A stretch of DNA of 64,000 nucleotides from NCBI GenBank assembly GCA_027923505.1, contig BROI01000008.1, forward strand, positions 310,001 to 374,000, written 5' to 3'. Both the position numbers and the translations under genes were made by a program. Origin of the DNA: Mayamaea pseudoterrestris (Eukaryota; Bacillariophyta; Bacillariophyceae; Sellaphorales; Sellaphoraceae). The notes under the pieces are model-generated. The model worked only from the letters and a program-made list of their open reading frames with translations, ran no database searches and was not told the DNA's origin. Of this stretch, positions 9,769 to 19,658 are shown one piece after another (position 1 is the stretch's first letter; the number at the start of each line of letters is the position of its first letter).

Positions 9769-12735
9769 ATGGATGGCAAAGCTAAACTGCTGCCAATGGC
9801 GTCGGCCATGTTCTTTGGCACCTGCCTGTTTGCGACGACGGCTTTCACTGTCAAAACACTTTTAGCTGGCAGCACAAAGGCGATTAAGTTTGCGAGAAAT
9901 CCCAGAGCTTCACCATTGGATATACGATCATTTAGCTCTGTGTACACCATTCTCTATCACACATCAGTCCTCGGCCTCATTTTATTCTACGCTTACGTTT
10001 GCGAGAATCATCCTCCATTTCCTCATGCACCTAAATCATACAACCGCGACGATTTCTTCTTCATGACGGCTCTTCTTTTCCTTGTCGCAATTTTTACGGT
10101 CAAAGAACACAAGCCGGAAAAAGCGGCAGCCGCGACAGGTTCATCGCCCGATCGATCGATGCACATAATCGCACCCTTGGATGAAGCGACGGAGATGTTG
10201 AATCGCAACCAAACTGAAGAATGGAAGGGATGGATGCAGGTTATGTTTTTGCTATATCATTATCATCACGCGGACGAAGTATACAATGCAATACGCGCCA
10301 TGATAACCTGCTACGTTTGGATGACGGGTTTTGGAAACCTGAGCTTCTTCTACGTCACGGCCGACTACAGCCTCGTCAGAGTGCTACAAATGCTCTGGAG
10401 ACTCAACTTTTTAGTCTTATGTTTATGCTGGACGCAAGGAACAACCTACGTTCTATATCATATCTGCTTCTTGCATACCTATTACTTCTTAATGGTTTAC
10501 GTCACCATGCGGATTCGAAGCGACTTGAACTACACGAAATTGGGGCTTCAATACAAATTAACAGTGCTAGCGGTGCTCATCTTTATTGTCTGGGATTGGA
10601 ACAAGGGATCACTATTTCGCTTTCTACACTGGCCAGTGACACTATTGTTGGGTGACAAGCCCTTACTCGGTGCGAAATTTGGTGGCATGTGGGAAATTTA
10701 CTTTCGAACGAGCCTGGATCACTGGTCTACATTACTTGGTATGGTGTTTGCATGTAACTTTCCGATTGTGAGCTTATTATTCCGCAAGCTTGAGGCTGAG
10801 ATGGTATTTAGGCATGTCGCTGGAAAGAGTCTCATGGCGTTTCCCCTCCTCGGAGCATTCGCCTTATGGACCTTAGGACCGTTTCAACATAACAATGTCG
10901 CATACAACCAAACAAATGCCTTCTTTGCTCCAATACCACTCATTACGTATGTGTTTCTTCGAAACCTCACACCACGGTTACGAAGTCATTCACTAGAGCT
11001 CCTGCATCAGATTGGCAAGACGACGCTGGAAACTTATCTCATGCAGCACCACATCTGGCTGACATCGGATGCCAAGACACTGCTCACGCTCATTCCTGGC
11101 TGGCCGAAGATAAATTTTCTGGTGGTCGGCGTCATTTATATACTGATGAGTCGGCGTTTATACCGACTGACATTATTTCTGAGAGGAATGATATTGCCAA
11201 ACGATCGTGACGCCTGTCTGCGCCACCTCGCCAGCATGTTTGGCGCTCTCGCCGCCTTTTACCTACTTGCTGCGGCGTTAAATGCAGCTGGAGTCCTCAA
11301 CTTGTTTTCTGTGGCGCTTGTCGCAATTAGCGCGGGCACGTTATTGTACGCTTTGGTTGAAAGGTTAACGTGGACTACATTCGCGGATATGACGTCCGGC
11401 TCTGTAAATGGCGAAGGAAAACCTCAAGTAGTTCGACTAAGAAGACATCGCAAACCGATACTGTTTGGAATATCTACAATATTGGCAATTGGATTCATCT
11501 GGCAAGCAATGAAGACACATGGCGCATCGAAGATAACGCTGCTTACCGACTCGTGCGCGTCGGCAGTGCAAGATGGGAGCTGGATTCCCGGGAATGTCTG
11601 CGAAGACAGCTTTCGTGGGCGAGCACATAGAAATTACGGCATAACGTCTATTGGTACCTGCTCGCCTCAGAGTAACGTGTATACCTGGGGATGGAATGCT
11701 GTGCCTTCGTCGTCGCATTGCCATTTTTCGCAGCGAGATGTCAGCTCATTACGTGACATGTTAGACAAGAGAAGGGTCACGTTTGTAGGCGACAGTATCA
11801 TTCGACACCTGTACCATGCCATGTGCCGACAACTCGGTGATGCAAGCGCTGGGAGTTATAATACGTCTCTTGGAAAATGGCAAGATTTTTCTCGCGTATA
11901 CCAGAATACTGTTCTTGAATTTCGATGGGCTCCTTTCACTGATTTGTTGAGCGAAGTTGTGGACAATATTACGTCGAGCACTTCAAAAGACGACGCCATC
12001 GTGATGGGTGGCGGACCATGGGACCGGCTTCACCGGTATAGCAACAAAACCGATCAAGCCTCGTTGAAAGAAAACGTGAACACACTAGTAAGGAAGCTTG
12101 ATTCGCTGCTCTCCGCTGGCATCCCAATTGTCTGGGTCACACCCACTACAATCAACTCTTGGGCGCTGGGCACCGAGGAAAAGCGCAGCAATATCCGAGA
12201 AGATCAGATAGCGGAGTTACGACAATTGTACAAGGATGTTGGTGTGGAGACAGCCGCCACGTGGGTGCTCCATGGTCCTTCATTCACTAAAGACCGTGTC
12301 GCGGAAAGCTACGACGGCGTGCATTATCCGCTTTACATCTATGATGGCGGCGCACAAATTCTTGCGAACGCGTTCGACTGGCTACTGCCGGATCGAAGAG
12401 TGCAGGATAGGAAGAAAGTGACCTCGACAGTTCCTAATGTCGGAGCGATGGCACACCCAATGTACGGGCTATCCATGCTTCTTTGCGTAATTGTTGCTTT
12501 ATATACGAGGGATGGTTTTTTCGGCTGCTCGTACATTGCCGGCGTTGTCGTACCTGCGGTGCGACCTTTTGTTATCTTTACGGATGCCTATACGAATTTT
12601 CACGCAAGAATGAACATTTCGACGCCCCCAGTCCCAAGTGTTACATACAGCAACCAAGAGTTGGACAAAAGTCACTCCAGTGACGATTTTGAAATGGATA
12701 GTTTAATAGATAATGTGAATGAACAATGCAATTAA
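9769..12735 (+). CDS. Cas1p/CASD1-like polysaccharide O-acetyltransferase with C-terminal SGNH/PC-esterase domain
   Basis: The product is 988 residues and intronless. Residues about 10-540 form the multi-span Cas1p acyltransferase unit. Family motifs include LNRNQTEEWKGWMQ, FLLYHYHHADEVYNAIR, CYVWMTGFGNLSFFY and WRLNFLV. Residues about 630-880 form an SGNH/PC-esterase domain: the nucleophile block FVGDSIIRHLYH (about residue 670), a GGGPWDRL oxyanion region, and the DGVHYP Asp-His block (about residue 847). One or two more membrane spans follow. Cas1p of Cryptococcus, plant RWA plus TBL proteins and animal CASD1 acetylate cell-wall glycans or sialic acid in the Golgi. In CASD1 and Cas1p the SGNH part precedes the membrane part, whereas here the order is reversed. 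The first ATG (9769) is used as start. Its stop directly abuts the IF-3 stop codon. Confidence 0.85.
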   Translation: MDGKAKLLPMASAMFFGTCLFATTAFTVKTLLAGSTKAIKFARNPRASPLDIRSFSSVYTILYHTSVLGLILFYAYVCENHPPFPHAPKSYNRDDFFFMTALLFLVAIFTVKEHKPEKAAAATGSSPDRSMHIIAPLDEATEMLNRNQTEEWKGWMQVMFLLYHYHHADEVYNAIRAMITCYVWMTGFGNLSFFYVTADYSLVRVLQMLWRLNFLVLCLCWTQGTTYVLYHICFLHTYYFLMVYVTMRIRSDLNYTKLGLQYKLTVLAVLIFIVWDWNKGSLFRFLHWPVTLLLGDKPLLGAKFGGMWEIYFRTSLDHWSTLLGMVFACNFPIVSLLFRKLEAEMVFRHVAGKSLMAFPLLGAFALWTLGPFQHNNVAYNQTNAFFAPIPLITYVFLRNLTPRLRSHSLELLHQIGKTTLETYLMQHHIWLTSDAKTLLTLIPGWPKINFLVVGVIYILMSRRLYRLTLFLRGMILPNDRDACLRHLASMFGALAAFYLLAAALNAAGVLNLFSVALVAISAGTLLYALVERLTWTTFADMTSGSVNGEGKPQVVRLRRHRKPILFGISTILAIGFIWQAMKTHGASKITLLTDSCASAVQDGSWIPGNVCEDSFRGRAHRNYGITSIGTCSPQSNVYTWGWNAVPSSSHCHFSQRDVSSLRDMLDKRRVTFVGDSIIRHLYHAMCRQLGDASAGSYNTSLGKWQDFSRVYQNTVLEFRWAPFTDLLSEVVDNITSSTSKDDAIVMGGGPWDRLHRYSNKTDQASLKENVNTLVRKLDSLLSAGIPIVWVTPTTINSWALGTEEKRSNIREDQIAELRQLYKDVGVETAATWVLHGPSFTKDRVAESYDGVHYPLYIYDGGAQILANAFDWLLPDRRVQDRKKVTSTVPNVGAMAHPMYGLSMLLCVIVALYTRDGFFGCSYIAGVVVPAVRPFVIFTDAYTNFHARMNISTPPVPSVTYSNQELDKSHSSDDFEMDSLIDNVNEQCN

Positions 12736-13497
12736 CTACTTGGCTGCCCGCAGTCGGAACTGCGCTCGCGTGCCATCCCCTAGAATCTTTACCTCGTTCA
12801 TTAGCTCAGCAACACCATTCAGACTATCGATGACGCGGTCTGTCGTATTTTTCACAACAAAGGCATCCTTCTTGAGCATCCAATTCTTACAACGAATAGA
12901 CACAATACACTGCGTTCCTTTGCTTAAACTGTCTGTTATACTATCCACCTTGCGCTTCAGATCGTTCTCTTCTATTTCTGCGTTAAAGCGAAACTCCTTT
13001 TCGGTCTGTTTCTTGCTGCTGGCTGCAACCCTTTTCGATTGCTTGTATAGAAAAGAATTAAGTTGATCAATCCGCAGCACCGGCACTTCTTGATCTAGCG
13101 ACACTGCGATGAGGTCTCGATTGTCGAGGGCAATGGACATTTTTATCGCTTCGGCGAGCGTGACAAGCTGCGGCTGTGGTCTGGTATCAGTGTTGCGGCT
13201 TTCGACAATCACACGAACCTTAAGCTCGTCGGCCGGCAAGCCGTGCGCCTTTCGAATGAGAGCTGTTACAAGTTTTTCGTTCGCTAATGGCTCATTTGAA
13301 GCGCTAGCAAATCCGCGACATCCAATTTTATGTACATGGATGTGAGAGCTGTAAGATGACTCGAGTGGTAGTCGGTGATGCTGTTTTCCTCGAAGAAGAC
13401 ACCAGTATGCGGTCGTAGACGGATTGCTGGTGCACAGTGCTGTCCGCGCCGCGCGCTGCCAGTGAAGCACGGTAGAGCATCGTTTCAAACCGTTCAT
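12736..13497 (-). CDS. Translation initiation factor IF-3, mitochondrial
   Basis: The product is 253 residues, with start ATG at 13497. The first ~70 residues are Arg/Ser/Thr/His-rich and free of acidic residues (MNGLKRCSTVLHWQRAARTA, then CRGFASAS). That is a mitochondrial presequence rather than a signal peptide. The IF3-N domain begins at NEPLANEKLVTALIR and contains LVTLAEAIKMSIALDNRDLIAVS. After a helical linker the IF3-C domain begins at KEFRFNAEIEENDLKRK and continues with a mixed alpha/beta C-terminus. The factor keeps the small ribosomal subunit free and proofreads start-codon choice in organelles. A plastid location is less likely because no signal segment is present. Stop codon TAG 12736-12738 touches the TAA of the acetyltransferase gene. 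Confidence 0.85.
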   Translation of the reverse strand: MNGLKRCSTVLHWQRAARTALCTSNPSTTAYWCLLRGKQHHRLPLESSYSSHIHVHKIGCRGFASASNEPLANEKLVTALIRKAHGLPADELKVRVIVESRNTDTRPQPQLVTLAEAIKMSIALDNRDLIAVSLDQEVPVLRIDQLNSFLYKQSKRVAASSKKQTEKEFRFNAEIEENDLKRKVDSITDSLSKGTQCIVSIRCKNWMLKKDAFVVKNTTDRVIDSLNGVAELMNEVKILGDGTRAQFRLRAAK

Positions 13498-13824
13498 GGG
13501 ATTTACGAAATGATGCAATGCTGTATGTTTTGATAGCTCAAATGGGACTGACACCTGATTTCTTGCAATGAGTTGTGGTTCACATTGGATCGCCCATGCG
13601 TGGTCGGCGCAAGAAAAAAATACGTGGTCATTCTTTTCGGTGAAACCAGTGAGACATGAATTACAATTTGCCGTGTGCTGGTCGTACCGGTACCGGTCGT
13701 CGTATACGAGTACTACTGTACAGCACTACTGTACATATACATAGGAGTATCTGCCACTACGAATTGTATTGATAGACATGTCACGCGCATTAAAGACCAG
13801 AAACATACTAATTATAGATGTAAC
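13498..13824. other. Intergenic spacer, no gene seen
   Basis: This lies upstream of IF-3 and downstream of Noc1 (both minus strand). It should hold the IF-3 promoter and the Noc1 3' UTR. It contains an AT/GT-rich stretch and, at 13685, the palindrome TACCGGTA extended to TACCGGTACCGGT. Open frames here lack protein-like composition. Confidence 0.5.
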
Positions 13825-16632
13825 TTAATGTTTTTTCATTCGCTTCTTCCTTTTCTTGCCGCTTTCTGGTGCTATTTCACGTCGGCCCAAGCCCATTGTC
13901 GCATACTGACGATTCTTAGCAGTCAAGGACTCGCTTATCACTACTTCATACTCTTCAGCATCGGCGAATGTCGGAAGGTGGTTTGGCCTTTCTCTCGTAT
14001 GCTCATCAATGACTTCGTCATCATCGCTCTCGCCAAGTACAATATCCACGTCATCGTTCTCGTTGACAGCATCGCCTTCATCTGCGCCTAATTCTCCTTC
14101 GTCAATGTTCAAGAGACTTGGAGCCTCACTGTCGCTATCAAAGTCTTCATTTGAAACTTCCAAAAACTCGCCATCATCGTCTTCCGCGTCCAAACCATTT
14201 GTCCCACGATGATCCGAACACAACAGCGTGGTCCGGTCATCAGCAGAGTCAGCGTCGTACAAGTCATCCCAACCAGCCATGTTGGGATCCTCGGCATCAA
14301 GTTCATCCGGGCCAAACCTGTCAATTTCATCTTCAAGAATTTCCTGGGCCAACGAATCCACAAATGCCTCCTCGTCACTATCACTATCCCAGCCACGTTC
14401 AAATTCCTCGAAACTCCGACCAACATCAAACTGCTCTTCCTCGTGAAGGACCTCTTCTTCGTCTTGCTCTTCATCCATCTCACCAGGCGACTTTCGAGTA
14501 TCAAGTCCCCTTTTGTCGTCCCGTCTGGCGCGTTCGACAAAGAAACGGTGAAAAAACTCCTCGTGAACATCCACCTTCTGTCGATGCAAAAAACTGCTGT
14601 CGTTTACCGGTGGAGTTGATAGTGACTGAATAATATTATCTCTCCCGCTTCGGCGGACACCAACGCTCGTTCCCTGCTTAATCCTCTCTATAACATGCTG
14701 ACTCGACTTGGGGTTGCGATAAGCAAACTTATCCAAAAACGTTAGCAAACCGAAGTCTCTTAACGGATCACCATTATAGCCTATGGATCCGAGCGTATCT
14801 GTAAACTTGTCGACGGAGGGATGAAAATGATGCTTGACGAGCGCTAGTTCCCACAGAGGTGCTTTTTTTACTGTGCAATCTCCCTCCTCGGGTACTCCTT
14901 CGAGCGACAAGGCACCACTCGGCTCTCGCTTAGTAGGATCCAATACTCGTCGACAGTGGGGATCCTCCAAAGCCTCGTGAAAACAAGAAAGGACCACTGA
15001 ATGTCTGCGTGCAATCTCATTTAACAAGAAAAGACTTGCTGCCAGCACTGCGGAGCTGCAGTGCATGGTTGTGCACATGACTCGCTTGGTAAAAGCAATG
15101 ACTCTCGTCGTGTCGGTATCGTACTTCATCGCCTTGTAAAGCAAGTTAAAGAGCATAGTCAAGTGCTTTCCGGAACTGAGCATGCTTGTTTTTGATAGTG
15201 ACGCGTACAAGGCTCGATAAAACCGTTGTTGCCGCTTAAGGCCAGCATCCGTCACATCACCTTCATTGTTGCCGTCCTGATCGCTATTTGATCCCACTGC
15301 AACGTGAAACAGTAGCAGCAACGCCTGCGTGCAAGCCGCTGGTGGCGCTGTATGCACGACACGGTACAAGGAGTCGAGGTGATCGTCCATGCCCTTGTCC
15401 TTTTCAGGCAGGTAAGGATGGGCTCGATTGACACCTGATAGCAGCGCGGACAATAGTCGGCTCTTCATTTCCAATTCTTCTCGATCATCAGAGAATTCGG
15501 GCTGCTTCCCAATAGCGACATCGAATAGACGAAAATAACTGCTGATAAGCGACGCAGGGAGTGAAGCCTTGACACTCCCTTCAACATTGAATTTGTCGCG
15601 CTGCAGCTTGAGTTGATTCAAGAAAGAAATGCAGTGATATAAAGCACGACTTTTCAATCCTGGCCGAAAGGCCAATTGCTGCACTTCACGTGCAATAATG
15701 AGCTGCATGGATGGATGTTTCTGCAAGACTTTTCGAAGTTCATGACCGGCTGCAGCAGCAACTTTTTTGGATGGGTCACCGAGTTTGTTGACAATCAGCT
15801 GAAGCAAAATTCTTTCACCTTCTGAGACAGAAGTTAATAGCGATGATGTTGTCCTCAAGGCAGATATTTTATCCATTTCCATTCCATCGCGAAGAGTCTT
15901 GTCTAGGCATTGATGGAGAAAGCGATGGTACTTATCCTTCACCAACTCCTCGAATCGCCAAAGGAGCAACACTTTCGGCGACAACGTCTTGATAGTCTGC
16001 TTCTTGGCACCCTCAACATGCTCGAACAAATAGAATGGACGCTGCGCTAGCGAATGTAGTTTCCGATCCGGAGGGAGATAAGTATTTATGAACAATTCTT
16101 CCAATGCCTCGGCTGCGAGTTGTACGACGCGAGAATTCGTCTGTTGTGACCCCGATTCGGAGCAGCCAGCCATTTGCAAGAGCCCATCCAGCGCATATAG
16201 CTTGTGAATTGAATCCGTGCTTGCCACAACACTCATGGCGGCAATTCTATCTTTGAGCGTTCCTTTCTTCATGGTACCTTCGACCCAACGATCGTCTGAT
16301 GTCTTGCCACTGCCCTTGTTGGAAGCAAAAAGCTCCTTTTGGTACAGTTCATCTGCCTGTCGACGATACTTGCTTACCAGCTCTGACGTCATTCGTGGAA
16401 CACCCTTGGCGGGCGGATCTGTGGTTATTGTAGCGTTTCGCTCAGCCTGCTGATGGCCAAGCTTATACCACGTCGGTTCATCCTCCGTCAATGCGAGAAT
16501 TTTGTTTTCCTGCTGGGGTTCAGACTCGATGAGTCTTTCTGCATTTTGATGTTTTGGCTTTTTCAACCCATAACTGCTATCTTGTCGTCCTCGGCGGCGT
16601 TTAGCCGCTCCTTTGACTTTAGAGTCGACCAT
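13825..16632 (-). CDS. Noc1/Mak21/CEBPZ ribosome biogenesis factor
   Basis: This is an intronless 935-residue protein with a clear ATG at 16632 (MVDSKVKGAAKRRRGRQ, nucleolar-type basic start). The central CBF/Mak21 domain is preceded by helical repeats that contain RPFYLFEHVEGAKKQTIK and LSPKVLLLWRFEELVKDKYH, hallmark Noc1 segments. The conserved ALWELALVKHHFHPSV-type segment appears as PLWELALVKHHFHPSVDKF. The C-terminal third is highly acidic (long Asp/Glu/Ser runs), and the extreme C-terminus is a Lys/Arg-rich tail (GKKRKKRMKKH). Noc1-Noc2 complexes chaperone early 60S pre-ribosomes in the nucleolus. Length is near that of the yeast and animal proteins. Nothing is missing. Confidence 0.92.
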   Translation of the reverse strand: MVDSKVKGAAKRRRGRQDSSYGLKKPKHQNAERLIESEPQQENKILALTEDEPTWYKLGHQQAERNATITTDPPAKGVPRMTSELVSKYRRQADELYQKELFASNKGSGKTSDDRWVEGTMKKGTLKDRIAAMSVVASTDSIHKLYALDGLLQMAGCSESGSQQTNSRVVQLAAEALEELFINTYLPPDRKLHSLAQRPFYLFEHVEGAKKQTIKTLSPKVLLLWRFEELVKDKYHRFLHQCLDKTLRDGMEMDKISALRTTSSLLTSVSEGERILLQLIVNKLGDPSKKVAAAAGHELRKVLQKHPSMQLIIAREVQQLAFRPGLKSRALYHCISFLNQLKLQRDKFNVEGSVKASLPASLISSYFRLFDVAIGKQPEFSDDREELEMKSRLLSALLSGVNRAHPYLPEKDKGMDDHLDSLYRVVHTAPPAACTQALLLLFHVAVGSNSDQDGNNEGDVTDAGLKRQQRFYRALYASLSKTSMLSSGKHLTMLFNLLYKAMKYDTDTTRVIAFTKRVMCTTMHCSSAVLAASLFLLNEIARRHSVVLSCFHEALEDPHCRRVLDPTKREPSGALSLEGVPEEGDCTVKKAPLWELALVKHHFHPSVDKFTDTLGSIGYNGDPLRDFGLLTFLDKFAYRNPKSSQHVIERIKQGTSVGVRRSGRDNIIQSLSTPPVNDSSFLHRQKVDVHEEFFHRFFVERARRDDKRGLDTRKSPGEMDEEQDEEEVLHEEEQFDVGRSFEEFERGWDSDSDEEAFVDSLAQEILEDEIDRFGPDELDAEDPNMAGWDDLYDADSADDRTTLLCSDHRGTNGLDAEDDDGEFLEVSNEDFDSDSEAPSLLNIDEGELGADEGDAVNENDDVDIVLGESDDDEVIDEHTRERPNHLPTFADAEEYEVVISESLTAKNRQYATMGLGRREIAPESGKKRKKRMKKH

Positions 16633-16871
16633 GGTGAAATACGCTTCGAAATTCTATTCCAACACACATTGAGAATTTCGTGGCCCTCGGCCCGGAAACT
16701 CATGACCTGACAAAAGGTGCGTTTAGCTAATATACGTAGGCCTAGGGATGGTAAAAGAGAGGGTGTACGACATATGTAGATAAGAGTAGGTTCTGCTGTC
16801 TTTGTAATATTTTAAAAATTACTTCCACTTGTTAGTCGATTGCTGGAACTACTGTTTCACAGTCAATCATA

Positions 16872-19064
16872 CTATTTGAACGTGTTAAAGTCGCGAACCT
16901 CGTTGACAATGTCCAGCGCTTTGCCGAGTAGCTCCTTGGTTTCATTGCAGCGCTCGCGACGCTCAGCAATATCCTCTGCTTCGTTCATAAGCTGCCCAAC
17001 CTCCGCGTCGCGGTAAAGCTCCTTGACTAACTCGTTCTGGAGGCTGTCGCGAACGTGGTTCACAAGAAAGTACATGATTGTCTTTGGCACCATGTCGATG
17101 AAATTCTTTTGCACAATGGCAAAGTATGATTCAATCAAGGATTTAATGACTTCCATTTCTACCTGCTCGCGGTCGCTCATGGGAACGTCCGTCTGCTTCA
17201 TCGTTTGCGGAGGCTTGGAGAGGTGCACGATGCTTGTTCCGCTATTGTCAAAGGCAACCTTTCGCGGAGTGGGAGACTGCGTTCCTCGAAAGACAACACT
17301 CATTATGCCACTAGCATTTCCCGGTGGCACGTCTTTACTGGTCGGCAAATTTTCGTCTTCATCATCACCTTCGTCGTACTGATTACCTTTGGGTGAAGAC
17401 AAGAGAGGGGTGCGAGGAATCCCACGCTTGCTCTCTTTTCCCAAGCGACTCATCAATCCAGCGACAGCCTGCGATCCGCCCACAAAGTCTGGGTGACTCG
17501 TGTTCACGTAGGCCAATTCAATCTTGACAAGGTTACTCACCATGAGCTGCGTCGGGTTCATGGCGCGGCGGAGGAGCGTCTGAACAACTTCTAACATGCG
17601 GTCACGCAGCAAAGGGAACCTCGTGAGTTCGTTAGGTTCGGCTTGAGAGGCAATGCGCTGGAGCTCTTCATAAACAAGGTCAACACATTGAATACCCGGC
17701 TGCTCAAGGCGAGTGATCTGACGTCGGACTAGAATATCGAAACTGATTTCCGGAATAAAGAGTGACGGCCGAGTTCCATTTGCATTAGCAATCGTTGTAC
17801 GGATCTCCTCATTCGTCAAGCCATCAAAGGCACCCACCGAAATGAGAGATGACGCAAAAACTTCGGTGAATATGTAGCTAATGCGCGCTCCTCCCCACAA
17901 CTCGTTCTGCGTCGTCGAGTTTTTCATTTTGGCGTTAGCGTCTTTGGCGCCGTGCCCATCCAAGAGCGATCCAAAGTTGTTCGCAAACTTGGATAAGAGT
18001 CCAAGCAAAGCTCCGCCGCGACTGGATCGAGACGTGAGCGCTGGAGACCCGAGCGTGTCAATCTCCGTCTGTACGTCCGACATCATGTGCGTGATTCTTG
18101 TCTTGAGATCCGGCAAGACGTCGCGAATGTGATGCATGAGCATACTGTTCAAGTTTTTGGCGAGACGTGGGGTACCGCACTTGGCCAATAAGTTGCGGTC
18201 CTTGCCATAAACAGCATGCGTGCGAAAAAACTTTTCCTCCTTGATGAGACCATCGCGAATCTGCATGTCGCTGACAATATCTTTCTGTCCGCGATTGACG
18301 ACGGCCACATACCCGCGACGTAGAGGAATGACTAAGTTGTTCAGAATATCAGCGCAATCAGTCTCCTGGTCCATCAAGTCAACCTTGGTCAATACGCCAA
18401 CTGTGCGCAGTCCGAGTGGGTCGACACTCTGGGCCATTTTGATGGCGTCGCTGTTCGCCAAGTCAGTGTTCGCACTAGTGACAGCTAGAACAATGGCATT
18501 GGGATTCTGGATGTACTCTAAACACATGTTTTGAATCTGCTTTTCAATGTCGTGAGGCTGATCACCGACTGGAATCTTTGCTACTCCAGGAAGGTCTACT
18601 AGCGTGAGCGCTAGGACGTATGGCGAGTAAATCTTGAGGCGAATCGGAGTTGCATCGACGCCTTTGTTTCGTCCAGTGAGACGTTCAGTTTCCGCAACAA
18701 TTTCTTGGCGAATGGCTGAAAAGTCGTGAAATTTGCGGCCAGGCATGTGGAGGAACTCGCCGTACTCGTTCAATGATCCTTGAATATCCTTTGGTTTGCT
18801 CCCTTCACTACTCTTGCTCTCCTTCGTCGACGTATTGAAAAGCTGAAGGATAAGTGGACGACGTGTCACGATACCAGTACCACGGGGAAGAAAGGAGCGG
18901 CCGACAATGGACTCGAGGACACTGCTTTTGCCAGATGACTGCCCACCGACGACGACAATTTGGGGAAGGTCAAGCGACTGCGTATGTCCCAAAGCACCGA
19001 GGACATCCTGCAACTTGCTTGCGATAGGGATAAGCTGATCCATCATTGGCGATGCTTCAGTCAT
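16872..19064 (-). CDS. Dynamin-related GTPase (Vps1/Drp1/DRP5-like)
   Basis: The intronless product is 730 residues, with start ATG at 19064 (MTEASPMMDQLIPIASKLQD). The GTPase domain has the dynamin signature LPQIVVVGGQSSGKSSVLES (G1, residues 34-53), RGTGIVTRRPL with the switch-I Thr (G2), DLPGVAK (G3) and TKVDLMD (G4). The stalk follows, with ISYIFTEVFA and a middle domain that includes LVKIELAYVNTSHPDFV. A low-complexity linker (about residues 560-640, Asp/Glu and Pro/Thr rich) occupies the place of a PH domain. The C-terminal GED contains LIESYFAIVQKNFIDMVPKT. The layout fits Vps1/Drp1-type proteins that divide mitochondria, peroxisomes or vesicles. I cannot place it more narrowly. Confidence 0.93.
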   Translation of the reverse strand: MTEASPMMDQLIPIASKLQDVLGALGHTQSLDLPQIVVVGGQSSGKSSVLESIVGRSFLPRGTGIVTRRPLILQLFNTSTKESKSSEGSKPKDIQGSLNEYGEFLHMPGRKFHDFSAIRQEIVAETERLTGRNKGVDATPIRLKIYSPYVLALTLVDLPGVAKIPVGDQPHDIEKQIQNMCLEYIQNPNAIVLAVTSANTDLANSDAIKMAQSVDPLGLRTVGVLTKVDLMDQETDCADILNNLVIPLRRGYVAVVNRGQKDIVSDMQIRDGLIKEEKFFRTHAVYGKDRNLLAKCGTPRLAKNLNSMLMHHIRDVLPDLKTRITHMMSDVQTEIDTLGSPALTSRSSRGGALLGLLSKFANNFGSLLDGHGAKDANAKMKNSTTQNELWGGARISYIFTEVFASSLISVGAFDGLTNEEIRTTIANANGTRPSLFIPEISFDILVRRQITRLEQPGIQCVDLVYEELQRIASQAEPNELTRFPLLRDRMLEVVQTLLRRAMNPTQLMVSNLVKIELAYVNTSHPDFVGGSQAVAGLMSRLGKESKRGIPRTPLLSSPKGNQYDEGDDEDENLPTSKDVPPGNASGIMSVVFRGTQSPTPRKVAFDNSGTSIVHLSKPPQTMKQTDVPMSDREQVEMEVIKSLIESYFAIVQKNFIDMVPKTIMYFLVNHVRDSLQNELVKELYRDAEVGQLMNEAEDIAERRERCNETKELLGKALDIVNEVRDFNTFK

Positions 19065-19658
19065 TACAATAGTGCGTACAAATAAAGTAGTACTCGTACT
19101 TGTGAAGGTCCTTGTCAATCAAAACGACGAGAAAGCGAAGGTGCGACGATCCGGCATGGCAGACGACGCACGAGCAAACGGCCAGAAAAACATGCTTGCG
19201 CGTCGCACCACGTCTCAACGTAAAAAAATTTCGAACTTCGGCCAGCATTTTTTCGAATACATTTTCTACCAGCGGATACTCTACCCAGCGATAAATTTGT
19301 ATATCGCGCAAAACGATTTGTTTGCTAGGAGGTTTATGCCACATGGGATTCAGTTCTCCTATATCGTTGTTAGCAAAGTCTAATTTAGCAGAGGTGCCTC
19401 CCAATTTTGCTGGACGAACGCTTTGTTCCGTATGAACTACCCACTCACTAATTTTCATTCCTCAAAGAACTTCCGAAGACTTTATCTTGCCCGTACACAA
19501 CTCGGTCCGACGATGCTGACATATCAAAACAAGTACATGCTCCTGACTCTAGCTTAGTAATTGCATGCAGTTGTTGTAAGTTTCCATTCTGTTAAGGAGC
19601 CGGTGACACCACATCCCCTTCGTCTACCATCAAAGCCTTGAGTGCCCATCTATACTGC
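19065..19658. other. Intergenic region with two weak overlapping open frames
   Basis: This lies between the dynamin start and the DOT1-like stop. It holds a minus-strand ATG frame (19057..19458, 133 codons, begins MKISEWVVHTEQ) and a plus-strand ATG frame (19156..19383, 75 codons, begins MADDARANGQKN). Both have fairly protein-like composition, but neither matches a family I know. They are mutually antisense, so at most one is likely coding. The minus-strand frame runs 8 nt into the dynamin coding region. Confidence 0.3.

Noticed and set aside
14118-14633. 171-codon plus-strand open frame plus neighbours
   Set aside because: Mirror of the acidic tail of Noc1; low-complexity and non-protein-like.
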